Shown: positions 47,773-55,760 of the stretch, in pieces
How the letters are laid out: every line of letters begins with the position of its first letter
How positions within the stretch are numbered: the stretch's first letter is position 1
Assembly (NCBI RefSeq): GCF_001006005.1
Contig: NZ_CP011254.1
Coordinates: 1,984,001 to 2,048,000 of the forward strand
Reading direction: 5' to 3'
DNA: 64,000 nt
From: Serratia fonticola
GTDB taxonomy: Bacteria > Pseudomonadota > Gammaproteobacteria > Enterobacterales > Enterobacteriaceae
Made by a program: the position numbers and the translations under genes
The notes under the pieces: generated by a model
What the model saw: only the letters and a program-made list of their open reading frames with translations
What the model was told of the DNA's origin: nothing
Databases searched by the model: none

Positions 47773-47849
47773 CGGCGAGTAGCGCAGCTTGGTAGCGCAA
47801 CTGGTTTGGGACCAGTGGGTCGGAGGTTCGAATCCTCTCTCGCCGACCA
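47773..47849 (+). tRNA. tRNA-Pro (anticodon UGG)
   Basis: 77 nt with encoded CCA. The acceptor stem CGGCGAG pairs with CTCGCCG. The anticodon stem-loop CTGG-TTTGGGA-CCAG places TGG as anticodon, and the T-loop is GTTCGAATCC. The sequence is that of enterobacterial proM-type tRNA. It is followed by a terminator at 47859 and a repeat of its 3' end at 48005. Confidence 0.95.
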
Positions 47850-47858
47850 ATTTCAAAG

Positions 47859-47886
47859 AAACCTGCTTTTTTAAGCAGGTTTTTTT
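47859..47886 (+). terminator. Terminator of tRNA-Pro
   Basis: AAACCTGCTT (47859-47868), TTTT, AAGCAGGTTT (47873-47882), then TTTT. Confidence 0.9.
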
Positions 47887-47899
47887 ACGTCTGAAGTTT

Positions 47900-48024
47900 A
47901 TGAGGATGAGAACCTCCGAAGGAGGTCGACAAATCTGTCGGGAACAGATTTGCATATCGCGTCAGCGATACCCCGTAGGGGCGAGTATCATGGACGATAC
48001 GAGTGAATCCTCTCTCGCCGACCA
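47900..48024 (+). ncRNA. rtT-like structured repeat downstream of tRNA-Pro
   Basis: Five consecutive hairpins: ACCTCC/GGAGGT (47912-47926), CAAATCTG/CAGATTTG (47930-47952), TATCGC/GCGATA (47955-47970), CCCC/GGGG (47971-47981), GTATC/GATAC (47985-48000). They are followed by an exact 20-bp copy of the tRNA 3' end, GAATCCTCTCTCGCCGACCA, at 48005-48024. The spacing from the tRNA copy (47830) is 175 bp, close to the 178-bp rtT repeat of E. coli tyrT, which also repeats the tRNA 3' end. The name rests on this organisation. Confidence 0.55.
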
Positions 48025-48034
48025 CATTCAAGAA

Positions 48035-48061
48035 AACCCGCTTTTTTAAGCGGGCTTTTTT
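48035..48061 (+). terminator. Second terminator, copy of the tRNA-Pro terminator
   Basis: CCCGCTT, TTTT, AAGCGGG then CTTTTTT. Both the terminator and the flanking TACGTCTG and TTTATGAGGATGAGA are repeated from 47859-47911, so the duplication extends past the tRNA 3' end. Confidence 0.85.
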
Positions 48062-48133
48062 ACGTCTGGTGTTTATGAGGATGAGAGCGGGCGCAGCATG
48101 TGAACTGACCCCAAGAAGTTGGACGGTTTAAAA

Positions 48134-48964
48134 TTAAGCAACCATCAAGGCCTGCGTTCTGTACTCCACAGGGCTCAGGCCTTTGAGCTTCTGCTTGATA
48201 CGTCGGTTATTGTAGTAATCTATGTACATGTCTATCTCTTCAGACAGCTGTTCCACACTCTCAAAGCGTTGTAAATAATACAGTTCAGCTTTCAGATGGC
48301 CAAAGAAGTTTTCCATTACCGCATTATCCAGGCAGTTACCCTTGCGAGACATGCTCTGTTCTATCCCATTTTCCTGCAACTGATGCTGATAAGCCGCCAT
48401 CTGATAGTGCCAACCTTGGTCACTGTGCAGCAACGGCTTTTCTTCCGTTTTTAGCGTACTCAGCGCCTTATCCAGCATCGTTTTTACCAGGCTGAACACC
48501 GGTTTACGGGACATCTCATAGGCGATGATTTCACCGTTAAACAAGTCGAGTACCGACGATAAATACAGCTTTTTATCCGCCACCCGGAACTCCGTGATAT
48601 CGGTCACCCACTTTTGGTTAGGCTCCAGAGCGGTAAAATCGCGCTGCAAGGTATTCGGGGCCACTTTACCGACATGTCCCTTGTACGAACGGTACTTTTT
48701 ACGGCGAACGGGCGATTTCAATTGCAGCTCAACCATCAGTTTTTGCACGGTTTTATGATTTAGGACAGCCCCCATCTTTCGAAGAACACTGGTCACCCGG
48801 CGATAGCCGTAACGGCCTTTATGCTCGTTAAAAACAGCCATTATTTGCTGCTTGGTTTCACCATACTTATCCGGTGCTTGATGGCTTTTACAACAATAGT
48901 AATACGTACTGCGCGGCAGTTTTCCGGCCCACAGCAAAGCATCCAAACGGTGTTCTGACCTCAA
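48134..48964 (-). CDS. IS3-family transposase OrfB (catalytic)
   Basis: 276 residues, read from TTG 48964 if independent but normally made as OrfAB by -1 frameshift. The HTH_21/integrase core has DDE residues in WVTDITEFRV, LLHSDQGWHY and ENFFGHLKAELYY, with PVRRKKYRSYKGHVGK before the core. The frame lies -1 relative to orfA, and a run of five A bases at the orfA end offers a slippage site. Confidence 0.92.
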   Translation of the reverse strand: MRSEHRLDALLWAGKLPRSTYYYCCKSHQAPDKYGETKQQIMAVFNEHKGRYGYRRVTSVLRKMGAVLNHKTVQKLMVELQLKSPVRRKKYRSYKGHVGKVAPNTLQRDFTALEPNQKWVTDITEFRVADKKLYLSSVLDLFNGEIIAYEMSRKPVFSLVKTMLDKALSTLKTEEKPLLHSDQGWHYQMAAYQHQLQENGIEQSMSRKGNCLDNAVMENFFGHLKAELYYLQRFESVEQLSEEIDMYIDYYNNRRIKQKLKGLSPVEYRTQALMVA

Positions 48965-48972
48965 TGCACTGA

Positions 48973-49491
48973 TTATTTTTGCCCTTTTCGACGAGTCTGG
49001 GCTTCTTTCTGTTGCATCAAGGCTCTCAACTTTTTTATGTAAGCATTCTGTGCACGTAAAAACTCGATTTCCTCCCGCATCTCTTCGGGTGTCAACTCAT
49101 CAGGCGATTTATCGGCATGGGGGGTTTTGGGGTGCTGACGCATTTGGCGACTTCGCTTATTCAGGTTGAGGGCTTCAGCCCCATTCTCCCGATAGAGTTT
49201 AATCCAACGCTCCACAGTAAGGTAACAGGGAATATCGAATTTGGCGGCGACCGTCGCTGAAGAGAGTGGATTTGAAAGCGCGAATTCAACGACAGAGAGC
49301 CTGAAGTCAGGCGTGTAATGTGGCTTGCGTCCTACCCGCAGCCCTTGTTCCCCATGATGCTGATAAGCGGCAATCCATCTGCGAAGTTGAACATGGGCAA
49401 TAGAGAACGTCTTGGCGGTCTGTTTTTGACTGCCGAGTCCGGCAAGATAGTGCCGGACCGCGTCAAGTTTGAACTGAAGTGAATACTTCAT
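48973..49491 (-). CDS. IS3-family transposase OrfA (DNA-binding)
   Basis: 172 residues from ATG 49491. Two helix-turn-helix repeats (QKQTAKTFSIAHVQLRRWIAAY and SSATVAAKFDIPCYLTVERWIKLY) are followed by a leucine-zipper-like region (EEMREEIEFLRAQNAYIKKLRAL). It ends KGQK then stop at the A-run. Confidence 0.9.
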   Translation of the reverse strand: MKYSLQFKLDAVRHYLAGLGSQKQTAKTFSIAHVQLRRWIAAYQHHGEQGLRVGRKPHYTPDFRLSVVEFALSNPLSSATVAAKFDIPCYLTVERWIKLYRENGAEALNLNKRSRQMRQHPKTPHADKSPDELTPEEMREEIEFLRAQNAYIKKLRALMQQKEAQTRRKGQK

Positions 49492-49594
49492 CAGAACTGC
49501 ACCTCCAAATGTCAGATGTTTGTCCAACATTTGGGGTTCAGTTCACATGCAGCGCCCCTACATGGGGAGGCGGTGGAGATTTGTCAGTAGTTTT

Positions 49595-49942
49595 TTAGGC
49601 TGCCTTGCCAATGACAAAATCGAAATGGATTTGGTCGTAGGGGAATATCACCCCGGCTGTACCCTTATCAACGATGCCGCAAGCCAACAACGCCTGAAGA
49701 TCCGTATGCACAGCTTTAACATCCCGCTCAACGCGACGAGCGACCTCTCTGATTGAGAGTTCTCCGGCCCCGGTCATGCAGTGCAAGATATGCATTTTTT
49801 TGGGCGAGAGTGTCTTCCATAACGAATCCCAATCCAGAAAAGTAATGTAACTCCCCTGGTACTGTTTATCGCCTTCCAAGGCGGCTTCCATAGAGCGTTG
49901 CGCTTCCTCAAGAGAAGCGACTCGGATGGTGACTGTATTCAA
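49595..49942 (-). CDS. TumA-like antitoxin (HVO_A0114-family DNA-binding protein)
   Basis: 115 residues from TTG 49942 with GGAG seven bases upstream. The winged helix reads LWKTLSPKKMHILHCMTGAGELSIREVARRVERDVKAVHTDLQALLACGIVDK. This matches the HVO_A0114/TumA antitoxin family normally encoded right after a TumE (DUF6516) toxin. Here only a decayed toxin gene precedes it. It probably still binds the palindrome at 50096-50123. Confidence 0.72.
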   Translation of the reverse strand: MNTVTIRVASLEEAQRSMEAALEGDKQYQGSYITFLDWDSLWKTLSPKKMHILHCMTGAGELSIREVARRVERDVKAVHTDLQALLACGIVDKGTAGVIFPYDQIHFDFVIGKAA

Positions 49943-49944
49943 CT

Positions 49945-50063
49945 TTAGTCTCCTCTTAGCTGCGCAATCTCATCGAAGAAACTGCGCCAATAACCATCTG
50001 TACAAACTCGGTTTCCGTCAGCGCGATCCTGTCTTGAAAGATGAGTTGAGAAGGCAATTTCAT
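49945..50063 (-). pseudogene. Remnant of a TumE-like toxin gene, internally deleted
   Basis: From ATG 50063 (preceded by AGGAGGGAG) the frame reads MKLPSQLIFQDRIALTETEF, like the TumE N-terminus, and stops after 35 codons. In another frame the same DNA ends with YWRSFFDEIAQLRGD and a stop at 49945, which looks like a toxin C-terminus directly before the antitoxin. A normal TumE is about 100-120 residues, so some 240 bp seem to be lost with a frameshift. The call rests on my recollection of the family. Confidence 0.55.
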
Positions 50064-50095
50064 CTCCCTCCTGTTGTTCAAAATAACAACACACT

Positions 50096-50123
50096 CAAGT
50101 GTTGTCAACGATGACAACACTTG
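50096..50123. promoter_or_regulatory. Palindromic operator of the toxin-antitoxin locus
   Basis: CAAGTGTTGTCA, ACGA, TGACAACACTTG: a perfect 12-bp inverted repeat 33 bases upstream of the tumE remnant start. It probably binds the TumA-like protein for autoregulation. Confidence 0.65.
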
Positions 50124-50263
50124 GGAATATGACAAAGATGTTGTCCATATCTAGCTAGGTATCAATAGTGTTAGGGCCAGCAGAGCCTGGCAAGAGGGCT
50201 AGTTTGATGGTGCGAGTTCTCTCGCAAAGTCGGGGCTAGCAACGAGAGAATGTAGTGAATAGT

Positions 50264-50298
50264 TCCCCGCCACCTAGGGCTTTGGAGGGCGGCGGGGA
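50264..50298 (-). terminator. Hairpin downstream of the cluster III regulator operon
   Basis: TCCCCGCC (50264-50271) pairs with GGCGGGGA (50291-50298). It lies 5 bases after the minus-strand partner gene. No U-run follows on the minus strand. Confidence 0.4.
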
Positions 50299-50302
50299 TA
50301 AA

Positions 50303-50770
50303 TTAGTTATTGGTGCAAAGAAACATTGGGAATCCGCGCCCTCTGATTAGAAAAACATCGTCATCGAGCTTATAGAAAGTCATGTAATAGACAGACGTTC
50401 TATTCCGAAGGTCACCCCATGAGTTATCCGGCGTGTTGTCATCGTATCTTTTTACTGTTTTATTATACTCGACCGTATAGGTTCCATTTTTGTCGGTTTC
50501 ATTATAAATGAAAAAGTTATCATTATCGATGGTGTGTTTTTTCCCCTCTATCTCCATTTTTCCAAAAGCGCTTTGAAATCCTGAGTTATCATCATAAAAG
50601 AAAACGTTAACCTTTTGAGATATATTGGTGTTTACTGATCTTAAATGTAATTGCATGCTGTAATTACACGTGAATAATAATTCTCTAGACTTTGTTTTTT
50701 TCGCATAGCTATAAATAGAAATTGCTAGAGTTAATATTATTGTGACTATTAATAGGATGTTTTTTTTCAT
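50303..50770 (-). CDS. Small single-pass membrane partner of the cluster III regulator
   Basis: 155 residues from ATG 50770; AGG lies ten bases upstream. ATG 50779 overlaps the regulator stop and is also possible. One N-terminal membrane helix (about 4-22, NILLIVTIILTLAISIYSY), then a periplasmic domain with Cys35 (LLFTCNYS) and Cys152 (FLCTNN) as the only cysteines, and VFFYDDNSGFQ matching FLFDGNNTGY of the cluster II partner. No family recognised. It is co-transcribed with the winged-helix regulator and presumably protects or signals to its periplasmic domain. Confidence 0.75.
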   Translation of the reverse strand: MKKNILLIVTIILTLAISIYSYAKKTKSRELLFTCNYSMQLHLRSVNTNISQKVNVFFYDDNSGFQSAFGKMEIEGKKHTIDNDNFFIYNETDKNGTYTVEYNKTVKRYDDNTPDNSWGDLRNRTSVYYMTFYKLDDDVFLIRGRGFPMFLCTNN

Positions 50771-50771
50771 G

Positions 50772-51509
50772 TTAATCATACCTGATGTTGAAGCATTTTG
50801 TATTTTTGTTATTCGGGGATCTAAGACATGCGCCAATAAAAACATAATCATCTATTGATTTTAAATCGCTATAATATATATTGTAGCCCTTCGTTTTACA
50901 CTCTTCCTTGAAGTTTGCTCGCTCAAGGATATTATGCAATATCTTATCTCTAATATGTAGTAATGGATTATCCAATGAGTAAATATGGCATTTCTCAAAA
51001 ACCTCCACTAAAGAAGGCGTGGATTTTTTAATTTCTATCTCCTTCAACTCTACAATTGAATAATAAAGAATTACAAATGCAGTCATGCAGAATGCAAAAA
51101 ACAAATTGACCAATTTATTGTCTTTGAATGATGTCTTTTTTATTTCCTCGCTTTCCTTTTTTGTTGCATTTGTTACTGTGGGTAAAAAATCAATACTGCA
51201 ATTAAATTTGAACCCTACCTTTGGGATGGTGATGATAAATTTCTCTGTGATGCCAAGGCTGGATATGGCTTTCCTTAACTCACTCACCGCGCTATAAAGG
51301 TTGTTGTTTGATGGTGTGAGTCCAAAATCCTCCCAAGTATGTTTCAGCAAGTAATCACGGGTTAAGTCATTACCTGCGTTTTTTATCAGTTCCATTAATA
51401 ACCGTGAGGCTTGATTAGACAAAACCAATGAGTTTTGCTCCTCTTGAACCAGTGATAGCTCTTTTAATTTTGGTGAATATAGAATCACCCCATTGATGAT
51501 GTAAAGCAT
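50772..51509 (-). CDS. Membrane-anchored winged-helix regulator with four-Cys periplasmic domain, cluster III
   Basis: 245 residues. Winged helix at about 30-103 (LSNQASRLLMELIKNAG, HTWEDFGLTPSNNNLYSAVSELRKAI, IITIPKVGFKF). The membrane helix is about 133-153, and a periplasmic tail of about 90 residues has Cys174, 204, 228 and 239. NIYYSDLKS after the second Cys parallels KIYYSKTRK in the cluster II regulator. It is divergent from cluster III pilin genes at 51891, mirroring cluster II. The gene is AT-rich compared with the pilin operon. Confidence 0.85.
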   Translation of the reverse strand: MLYIINGVILYSPKLKELSLVQEEQNSLVLSNQASRLLMELIKNAGNDLTRDYLLKHTWEDFGLTPSNNNLYSAVSELRKAISSLGITEKFIITIPKVGFKFNCSIDFLPTVTNATKKESEEIKKTSFKDNKLVNLFFAFCMTAFVILYYSIVELKEIEIKKSTPSLVEVFEKCHIYSLDNPLLHIRDKILHNILERANFKEECKTKGYNIYYSDLKSIDDYVFIGACLRSPNNKNTKCFNIRYD

Positions 51510-51890
51510 AAGAAATACTCATTAAGTGTGTGAGAAAGGTTTTTTTATAGGTAATTCCCACGTCAGTCAAACTATTAAGAATACTCCATATTTATAGAGG
51601 GGATACTTAATTCTGGTAATGTTTATTAACCCTTGTTTTTTTGATAATTAAGCTTGAATAAATCCCGTTGACTGGAATAAAAATCTAAATAATTACAATT
51701 TTTTAATACAAATACCTAATTTTTGTTTTGATGATAGATTTATCCACATCGGCAGACTTGAGGCTGCTTGTGTTTTACTGGCCTTGCCAAAGACACGAAG
51801 GAAGCTGTTCAGGGGGCTGACGATAAAGCACGTGGATCACGCATCCATCGAAATTGAGACTTACGGAATTTTTATCTTAAGGATTTTTGC
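51510..51890. promoter_or_regulatory. Divergent control region between cluster III pilin and its regulator
   Basis: 381 bp, AT-rich in its left two thirds, no gene. It carries GATAGATTTATCCACA (51733-51748) followed by CGGCAGACT (51750-51758), 133 bp before the pilin ATG. Both elements recur in the equivalent region of cluster II (36114-36154). Candidate regulator-binding or promoter elements. Confidence 0.45.
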
Positions 51891-52427
51891 ATGAAACTGA
51901 ACAAAATCATGATGGCAGCGGTAATCGCTTTGGGCGTATCTTCCGTGGCACACGCCGCGGTGAAAGACCAGGGACACGGTAAAGTGACCTTTACCGGTTC
52001 TATCATTGATGCACCTTGTTCTATCACGCCTGATAGCATCGATCAGACGATTGAACTGGGCCAAATTTCTAAAGTAGCGCTGAAAGATGGCGGTAAATCT
52101 ACCCCACGTAATTTTTCCATCGATTTGGAAAACTGCGAAGTGGGTAAGGATAACAATAATAAAGTTACCGTGACCTTCACCGGTATGGAATCTATGGCTA
52201 CCAATGGCCTGCTGGGGATTACCGGTACGGCAAAAGGCGCCAGCGTCGCGATCACCGATGGTACCGGTAAAGTGATTGAACTGGGTAAGGCAACCAAGGC
52301 GCAACTGCTACAAAATGGTAATAACACCCTGAGCTTTGCCGCTTATATGCAGGGTGATGGTGCCTCTGCCGCCGTGACCGAAGGTGAATTCCAGACGGTT
52401 GCCGATTTCACGCTGGCCTACCAGTAA
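51891..52427 (+). CDS. Major fimbrial subunit (MrpA-like), cluster III
   Basis: 178 residues. Signal MKLNKIMMAAVIALGVSSVAHA, then AVKDQGHGKVTFTGSIIDAPCSITPDSIDQTIELGQISKVAL, second Cys IDLENCEVGKDNNN, ending TVADFTLAYQ. Close to the cluster II major pilin but different in surface loops. TTAAGGA lies upstream of ATG 51891. Confidence 0.92.
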   Translation: MKLNKIMMAAVIALGVSSVAHAAVKDQGHGKVTFTGSIIDAPCSITPDSIDQTIELGQISKVALKDGGKSTPRNFSIDLENCEVGKDNNNKVTVTFTGMESMATNGLLGITGTAKGASVAITDGTGKVIELGKATKAQLLQNGNNTLSFAAYMQGDGASAAVTEGEFQTVADFTLAYQ

Positions 52428-52515
52428 GTATTACTCCCTTGTTTGAGTAACGCGTTTTGCATGCGGAGAAATCCGCATGCTTTTCCTAGGAGATAAGTGG
52501 AATAAGGATTGGGCC

Positions 52516-53058
52516 ATGCAGGGCATAAAAAATATCACGGTAGTGTTTTCTTTCATATTTCTCATTACTCCCTTTACTTCTCAGTCGGTAAATATTGCGC
52601 AGGGGTGGGGACGGGTCAATATGCAAGGAGCCATTATTGATACTGCCTGTGCGATTGCCGTAGAGAGTCGCGATCAGACTATTGATCTGGGGATTGTGCC
52701 TGTTGCAGATATTATTCGTGACGGCCATGGTCGCAGTAAACCCTTCACCATTGAACTGGTGAATTGTGATTTAGAACGTAATGGTAATAAATTCCCTAGC
52801 TGGAAGAATTTTCAGGTGATTTTTGATGGTGATGCCGAAGGGGCATTATTTGGTGTGCAAGGGGACGTATCAGGCGTAGCGCTACAAATTAATGAGTCTG
52901 GCGGCCACGTAGCCATCCCTGGAAGTCCTTTGTCATTAAGTAATATAACGCCTGGCGCTATGCAGCTTAACTACACCATGAAACTGGTGGCGAATAACCA
53001 TGCATTGAAAGCAGGGAGTTATTTTTCATCTGTCCGTTTTAAATTGGATTACTTCTAA
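52516..53058 (+). CDS. Fimbrial subunit (MrpB-like), cluster III
   Basis: 180 residues from ATG 52516 (AAGGA seven bases upstream). Signal MQGIKNITVVFSFIFLITPF, then NIAQGWGRVNMQGAIIDTACAIAVESRDQTIDLG, second Cys VNCDLERNGN, ending SVRFKLDYF. Counterpart of the cluster II gene at 34758. Confidence 0.88.
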   Translation: MQGIKNITVVFSFIFLITPFTSQSVNIAQGWGRVNMQGAIIDTACAIAVESRDQTIDLGIVPVADIIRDGHGRSKPFTIELVNCDLERNGNKFPSWKNFQVIFDGDAEGALFGVQGDVSGVALQINESGGHVAIPGSPLSLSNITPGAMQLNYTMKLVANNHALKAGSYFSSVRFKLDYF

Positions 53059-53111
53059 GCGCTGTAAATACATCGCCATAATCAGAAAGCATTAATAAAA
53101 AGGTTAGGGAT

Positions 53112-55724
53112 ATGGAGTTATCACCTGCAGGGAAGTTGGCCCGTCTGCAAGTCTTGGGGCTGTGTATTTCCCTTGCGCTGGGCACACCATCAATGGTGGT
53201 GTTTGCTGCCGAGGAAATTCAATTTAACACCGACGTGCTGGATGTGAACGATCGGCAGAATATCGATTTGAGCCAGTTCTCCCGTGGTGGCTATATCATG
53301 CCAGGCACTTACGGCATGGTGGTGCATATCAACAAGAATGACCTGCCAGAACAGCAGATCCCGTTTTATGTGCCGGAAGACGCACCGAACGACAGTCGTG
53401 CCTGTGTGAGCAGAGCTGTGGTAGCGCAGTTGGGGTTGAAAGAGGGGATTATGCAGGATCTCCGCTGGTGGCATCAGGGCGAGTGCTTGGATGAAAACAG
53501 CCTGAAGGGGATGGAAGTGCGCGGAGATTTATCCTCCTCGGCGCTGTACCTGAATATTCCCCAGGCCTATCTTGAGTACACAGCGGACAACTGGGATCCT
53601 CCGTCGCGCTGGGATGACGGGATCCCCGGGCTGTTACTGGATTATAACCTCAATACGCGGACGCAAAAGCAGTTGAAGCAGGGGGCGAGCAGCTACAACC
53701 TCAGTGGCAACGGCACCGCTGGAGCCAATCTGGGGTCCTGGCGTCTGCGGGCAGACTGGCAGGCCAATATCAACCATCAGACCGGGTCGGGGCGACCAAC
53801 GGACAAGCAGTTGGAGTGGAGCCGTTATTACGCCTACCGCGCCATTCCGGCATTACGCTCGAAGCTGACGATGGGGGAGAACTACCTGGACTCCGGCATG
53901 TTCGACAGCTTCCGTTTTAGCGGGGTGAGCCTGGTGTCGGATGACAATATGCTGCCGCCGAATCTGCGCGGCTACGCCCCGGAAGTGGTCGGCGTAGCGA
54001 AGACCAACGCCAAGGTGGTGATCAGTCAACAGGGGCGGGTACTGCATGAGACGACGGTCGCTTCAGGGCCATTCCGTATTCAGGACATCAACGATGCGGT
54101 CAGCGGCGAGCTGGAGGTGCGGGTAGAAGAACAAGATGGCAGCGTACAGACGTTCACGGTGAACACCGCCAGCATCCCGTATCTGACACGCCCAGGGTCG
54201 GTGCGCTTTAAATTGGCAGTGGGTAAACCCTCGGACTGGCAACACCATTCGCGTGGCCCGCTATTTGGTACCGGGGAGTTCTCCTGGGGGGTGAGCAACG
54301 GCTGGTCGCTGTATGGCGGCGCACTGGCAGGCGGGGATTATAACGCGCTGTCGATTGGCCTTGGACGTGATCTGATGGTGCTAGGGGCGCTGTCCTTTGA
54401 CGCTACCGAGTCACGGGCGCGATTGCCACAGGGAAGTGGCACGTTTAGCGGCGGCTCATACCGCCTGAGCTATTCGAAGAACTTCGATGAGTACGACAGC
54501 CAGGTGACCTTTGCCGGCTACCGCTTCTCTGAGCGGAACTTTATGAGCATGAGCGAGTACCTGGATGCGCGCTATTACGGCACCCGGACCGGTAATGGTA
54601 AGGAGATGTACACCATCACCTTTAATAAACATTTCCGCGATTGGGGGCTGAGCAGTTATGTCAACTACAGCCATGAGACCTACTGGGATCGCCCGGCCAA
54701 TGACCGTTATAACCTGACGCTGTCGCGCTATTTCGACGTGGGGCGGTTGCGTAACCTGAGCCTGTCGCTGTCGGCGTACCGCAACCAATATAACGGCACC
54801 AAAGATGATGGTGCTTACCTGTCGCTGTCGCTGCCGTGGGGCAATAAGTCAACGGTCAGCTATGACACTACGGTGAACCGCAAAGACACCACCCACCGGG
54901 TGGGGTACTTCGCCCGGGTAGATGAACACAATAACTATCAGCTCAATGTCGGGAGCTCGCGCAGCGGGGTCAACCTGAGTGGCTATTACAACCATGAGGG
55001 GGATATTGCCCGCATGAGTGCCAACGCAAGTTATCAGCAGAATAACTACAGCGCTTTCGGCATGTCGCTGCAGGGCGGGATGACTATGACCGCTGAGGGC
55101 GGTGCTGCGCACCGCAATGGGATGCCGGGCGGTACCCGGATGCTGATTGACACCAAAGGGGTGCCAGATGTGCCGGTGCGCGGCTATGGCAGCACTAGCC
55201 GAACCAACGTCTGGGGCAAGGCGGTGATTAGCGATGTAAACAGCTACTACCGCAACAATGCGAGCATCGACCTGAATCAACTAGGGGATAGCGCGGAAGC
55301 CACCAAATCGGTGGTGCAGGCCACGCTGACGGAAGGGGCCATTGGCTATCGCCAGTTTGATGTGATTGCCGGTGAGAAGGCGATGGCGGTGATTAAGCTG
55401 GCCGATGGCAGTGAACCACCGTTTGGCGCCACGGTACTCAATGCCCGCAAACAGGAAACCGGCATTGTCAATGATGGTGGCAGCGTCTATCTGAGCGGCA
55501 TTAAAGCGGATGCAACCATGACGGTGCAGTGGAACGGCAGCGCCCAGTGCGAAGTGCGCATGCCGACGCCACTGCCGGCGGACATGCTAATGAATACCTT
55601 GCTGCTGCCGTGCCATCCGGTGAGCGTGCAAGCGTCTGCCGGTGATAAACCGACGGCGGCGTCATCCGACGACCTGGCGGCAAAGCCTTCGCCGCAGAAT
55701 GACGAGAAAGGCATACGGTTTTAA
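53112..55724 (+). CDS. Outer-membrane fimbrial usher (MrpC-like), cluster III
   Basis: 870 residues. Mature start EEIQFNTDVLDVNDRQNIDLSQFSRGGYIMPGTYGM, then AYLEYTADNWDPPSRWDDGIPGLLLDYNLN, LTMGENYLDSGMFDSFRFSGVSLVSDDNMLPPNLRGYAPEVVG, and C-terminal AVIKLADGSEPPFGATVLNARKQETGIVNDGGSVYLSG. An extra 30-residue tail after the last Cys (SVQASAGDKPTAASSDDLAA to the end) is longer than in cluster II. Confidence 0.93.
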   Translation: MELSPAGKLARLQVLGLCISLALGTPSMVVFAAEEIQFNTDVLDVNDRQNIDLSQFSRGGYIMPGTYGMVVHINKNDLPEQQIPFYVPEDAPNDSRACVSRAVVAQLGLKEGIMQDLRWWHQGECLDENSLKGMEVRGDLSSSALYLNIPQAYLEYTADNWDPPSRWDDGIPGLLLDYNLNTRTQKQLKQGASSYNLSGNGTAGANLGSWRLRADWQANINHQTGSGRPTDKQLEWSRYYAYRAIPALRSKLTMGENYLDSGMFDSFRFSGVSLVSDDNMLPPNLRGYAPEVVGVAKTNAKVVISQQGRVLHETTVASGPFRIQDINDAVSGELEVRVEEQDGSVQTFTVNTASIPYLTRPGSVRFKLAVGKPSDWQHHSRGPLFGTGEFSWGVSNGWSLYGGALAGGDYNALSIGLGRDLMVLGALSFDATESRARLPQGSGTFSGGSYRLSYSKNFDEYDSQVTFAGYRFSERNFMSMSEYLDARYYGTRTGNGKEMYTITFNKHFRDWGLSSYVNYSHETYWDRPANDRYNLTLSRYFDVGRLRNLSLSLSAYRNQYNGTKDDGAYLSLSLPWGNKSTVSYDTTVNRKDTTHRVGYFARVDEHNNYQLNVGSSRSGVNLSGYYNHEGDIARMSANASYQQNNYSAFGMSLQGGMTMTAEGGAAHRNGMPGGTRMLIDTKGVPDVPVRGYGSTSRTNVWGKAVISDVNSYYRNNASIDLNQLGDSAEATKSVVQATLTEGAIGYRQFDVIAGEKAMAVIKLADGSEPPFGATVLNARKQETGIVNDGGSVYLSGIKADATMTVQWNGSAQCEVRMPTPLPADMLMNTLLLPCHPVSVQASAGDKPTAASSDDLAAKPSPQNDEKGIRF

Positions 55725-55760
55725 TCAACCACATTCAGAGGCCCAAAGGCCGGGAAAGAA

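Larger units (their letters stand above)
48099..49547 (-). mobile_element. IS3-family insertion sequence (IS150-like)
   Basis: About 1.45 kb. Ends are TGTGAACTGACCCCAAGAAG on the left and, inverted, TGTGAACTGAACCCCAAATG on the right. Two overlapping-phase frames (orfA, orfB) encode the transposase. The outer flanks are GCGGGCGCAGC and GCAGCGCCCCTAC. If the element is taken to start one base further out (ATGTGAAC), GCAGC is duplicated on both sides, which would make a 5-bp target duplication. Confidence 0.88.

Noticed and set aside
47830..48024. attL/attR of a tiny integrated island at tRNA-Pro
   Set aside because: The duplicated tRNA end lies only 175 bp away, contains no integrase and encloses hairpins rather than genes. 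The rtT-type repeat explains it better.
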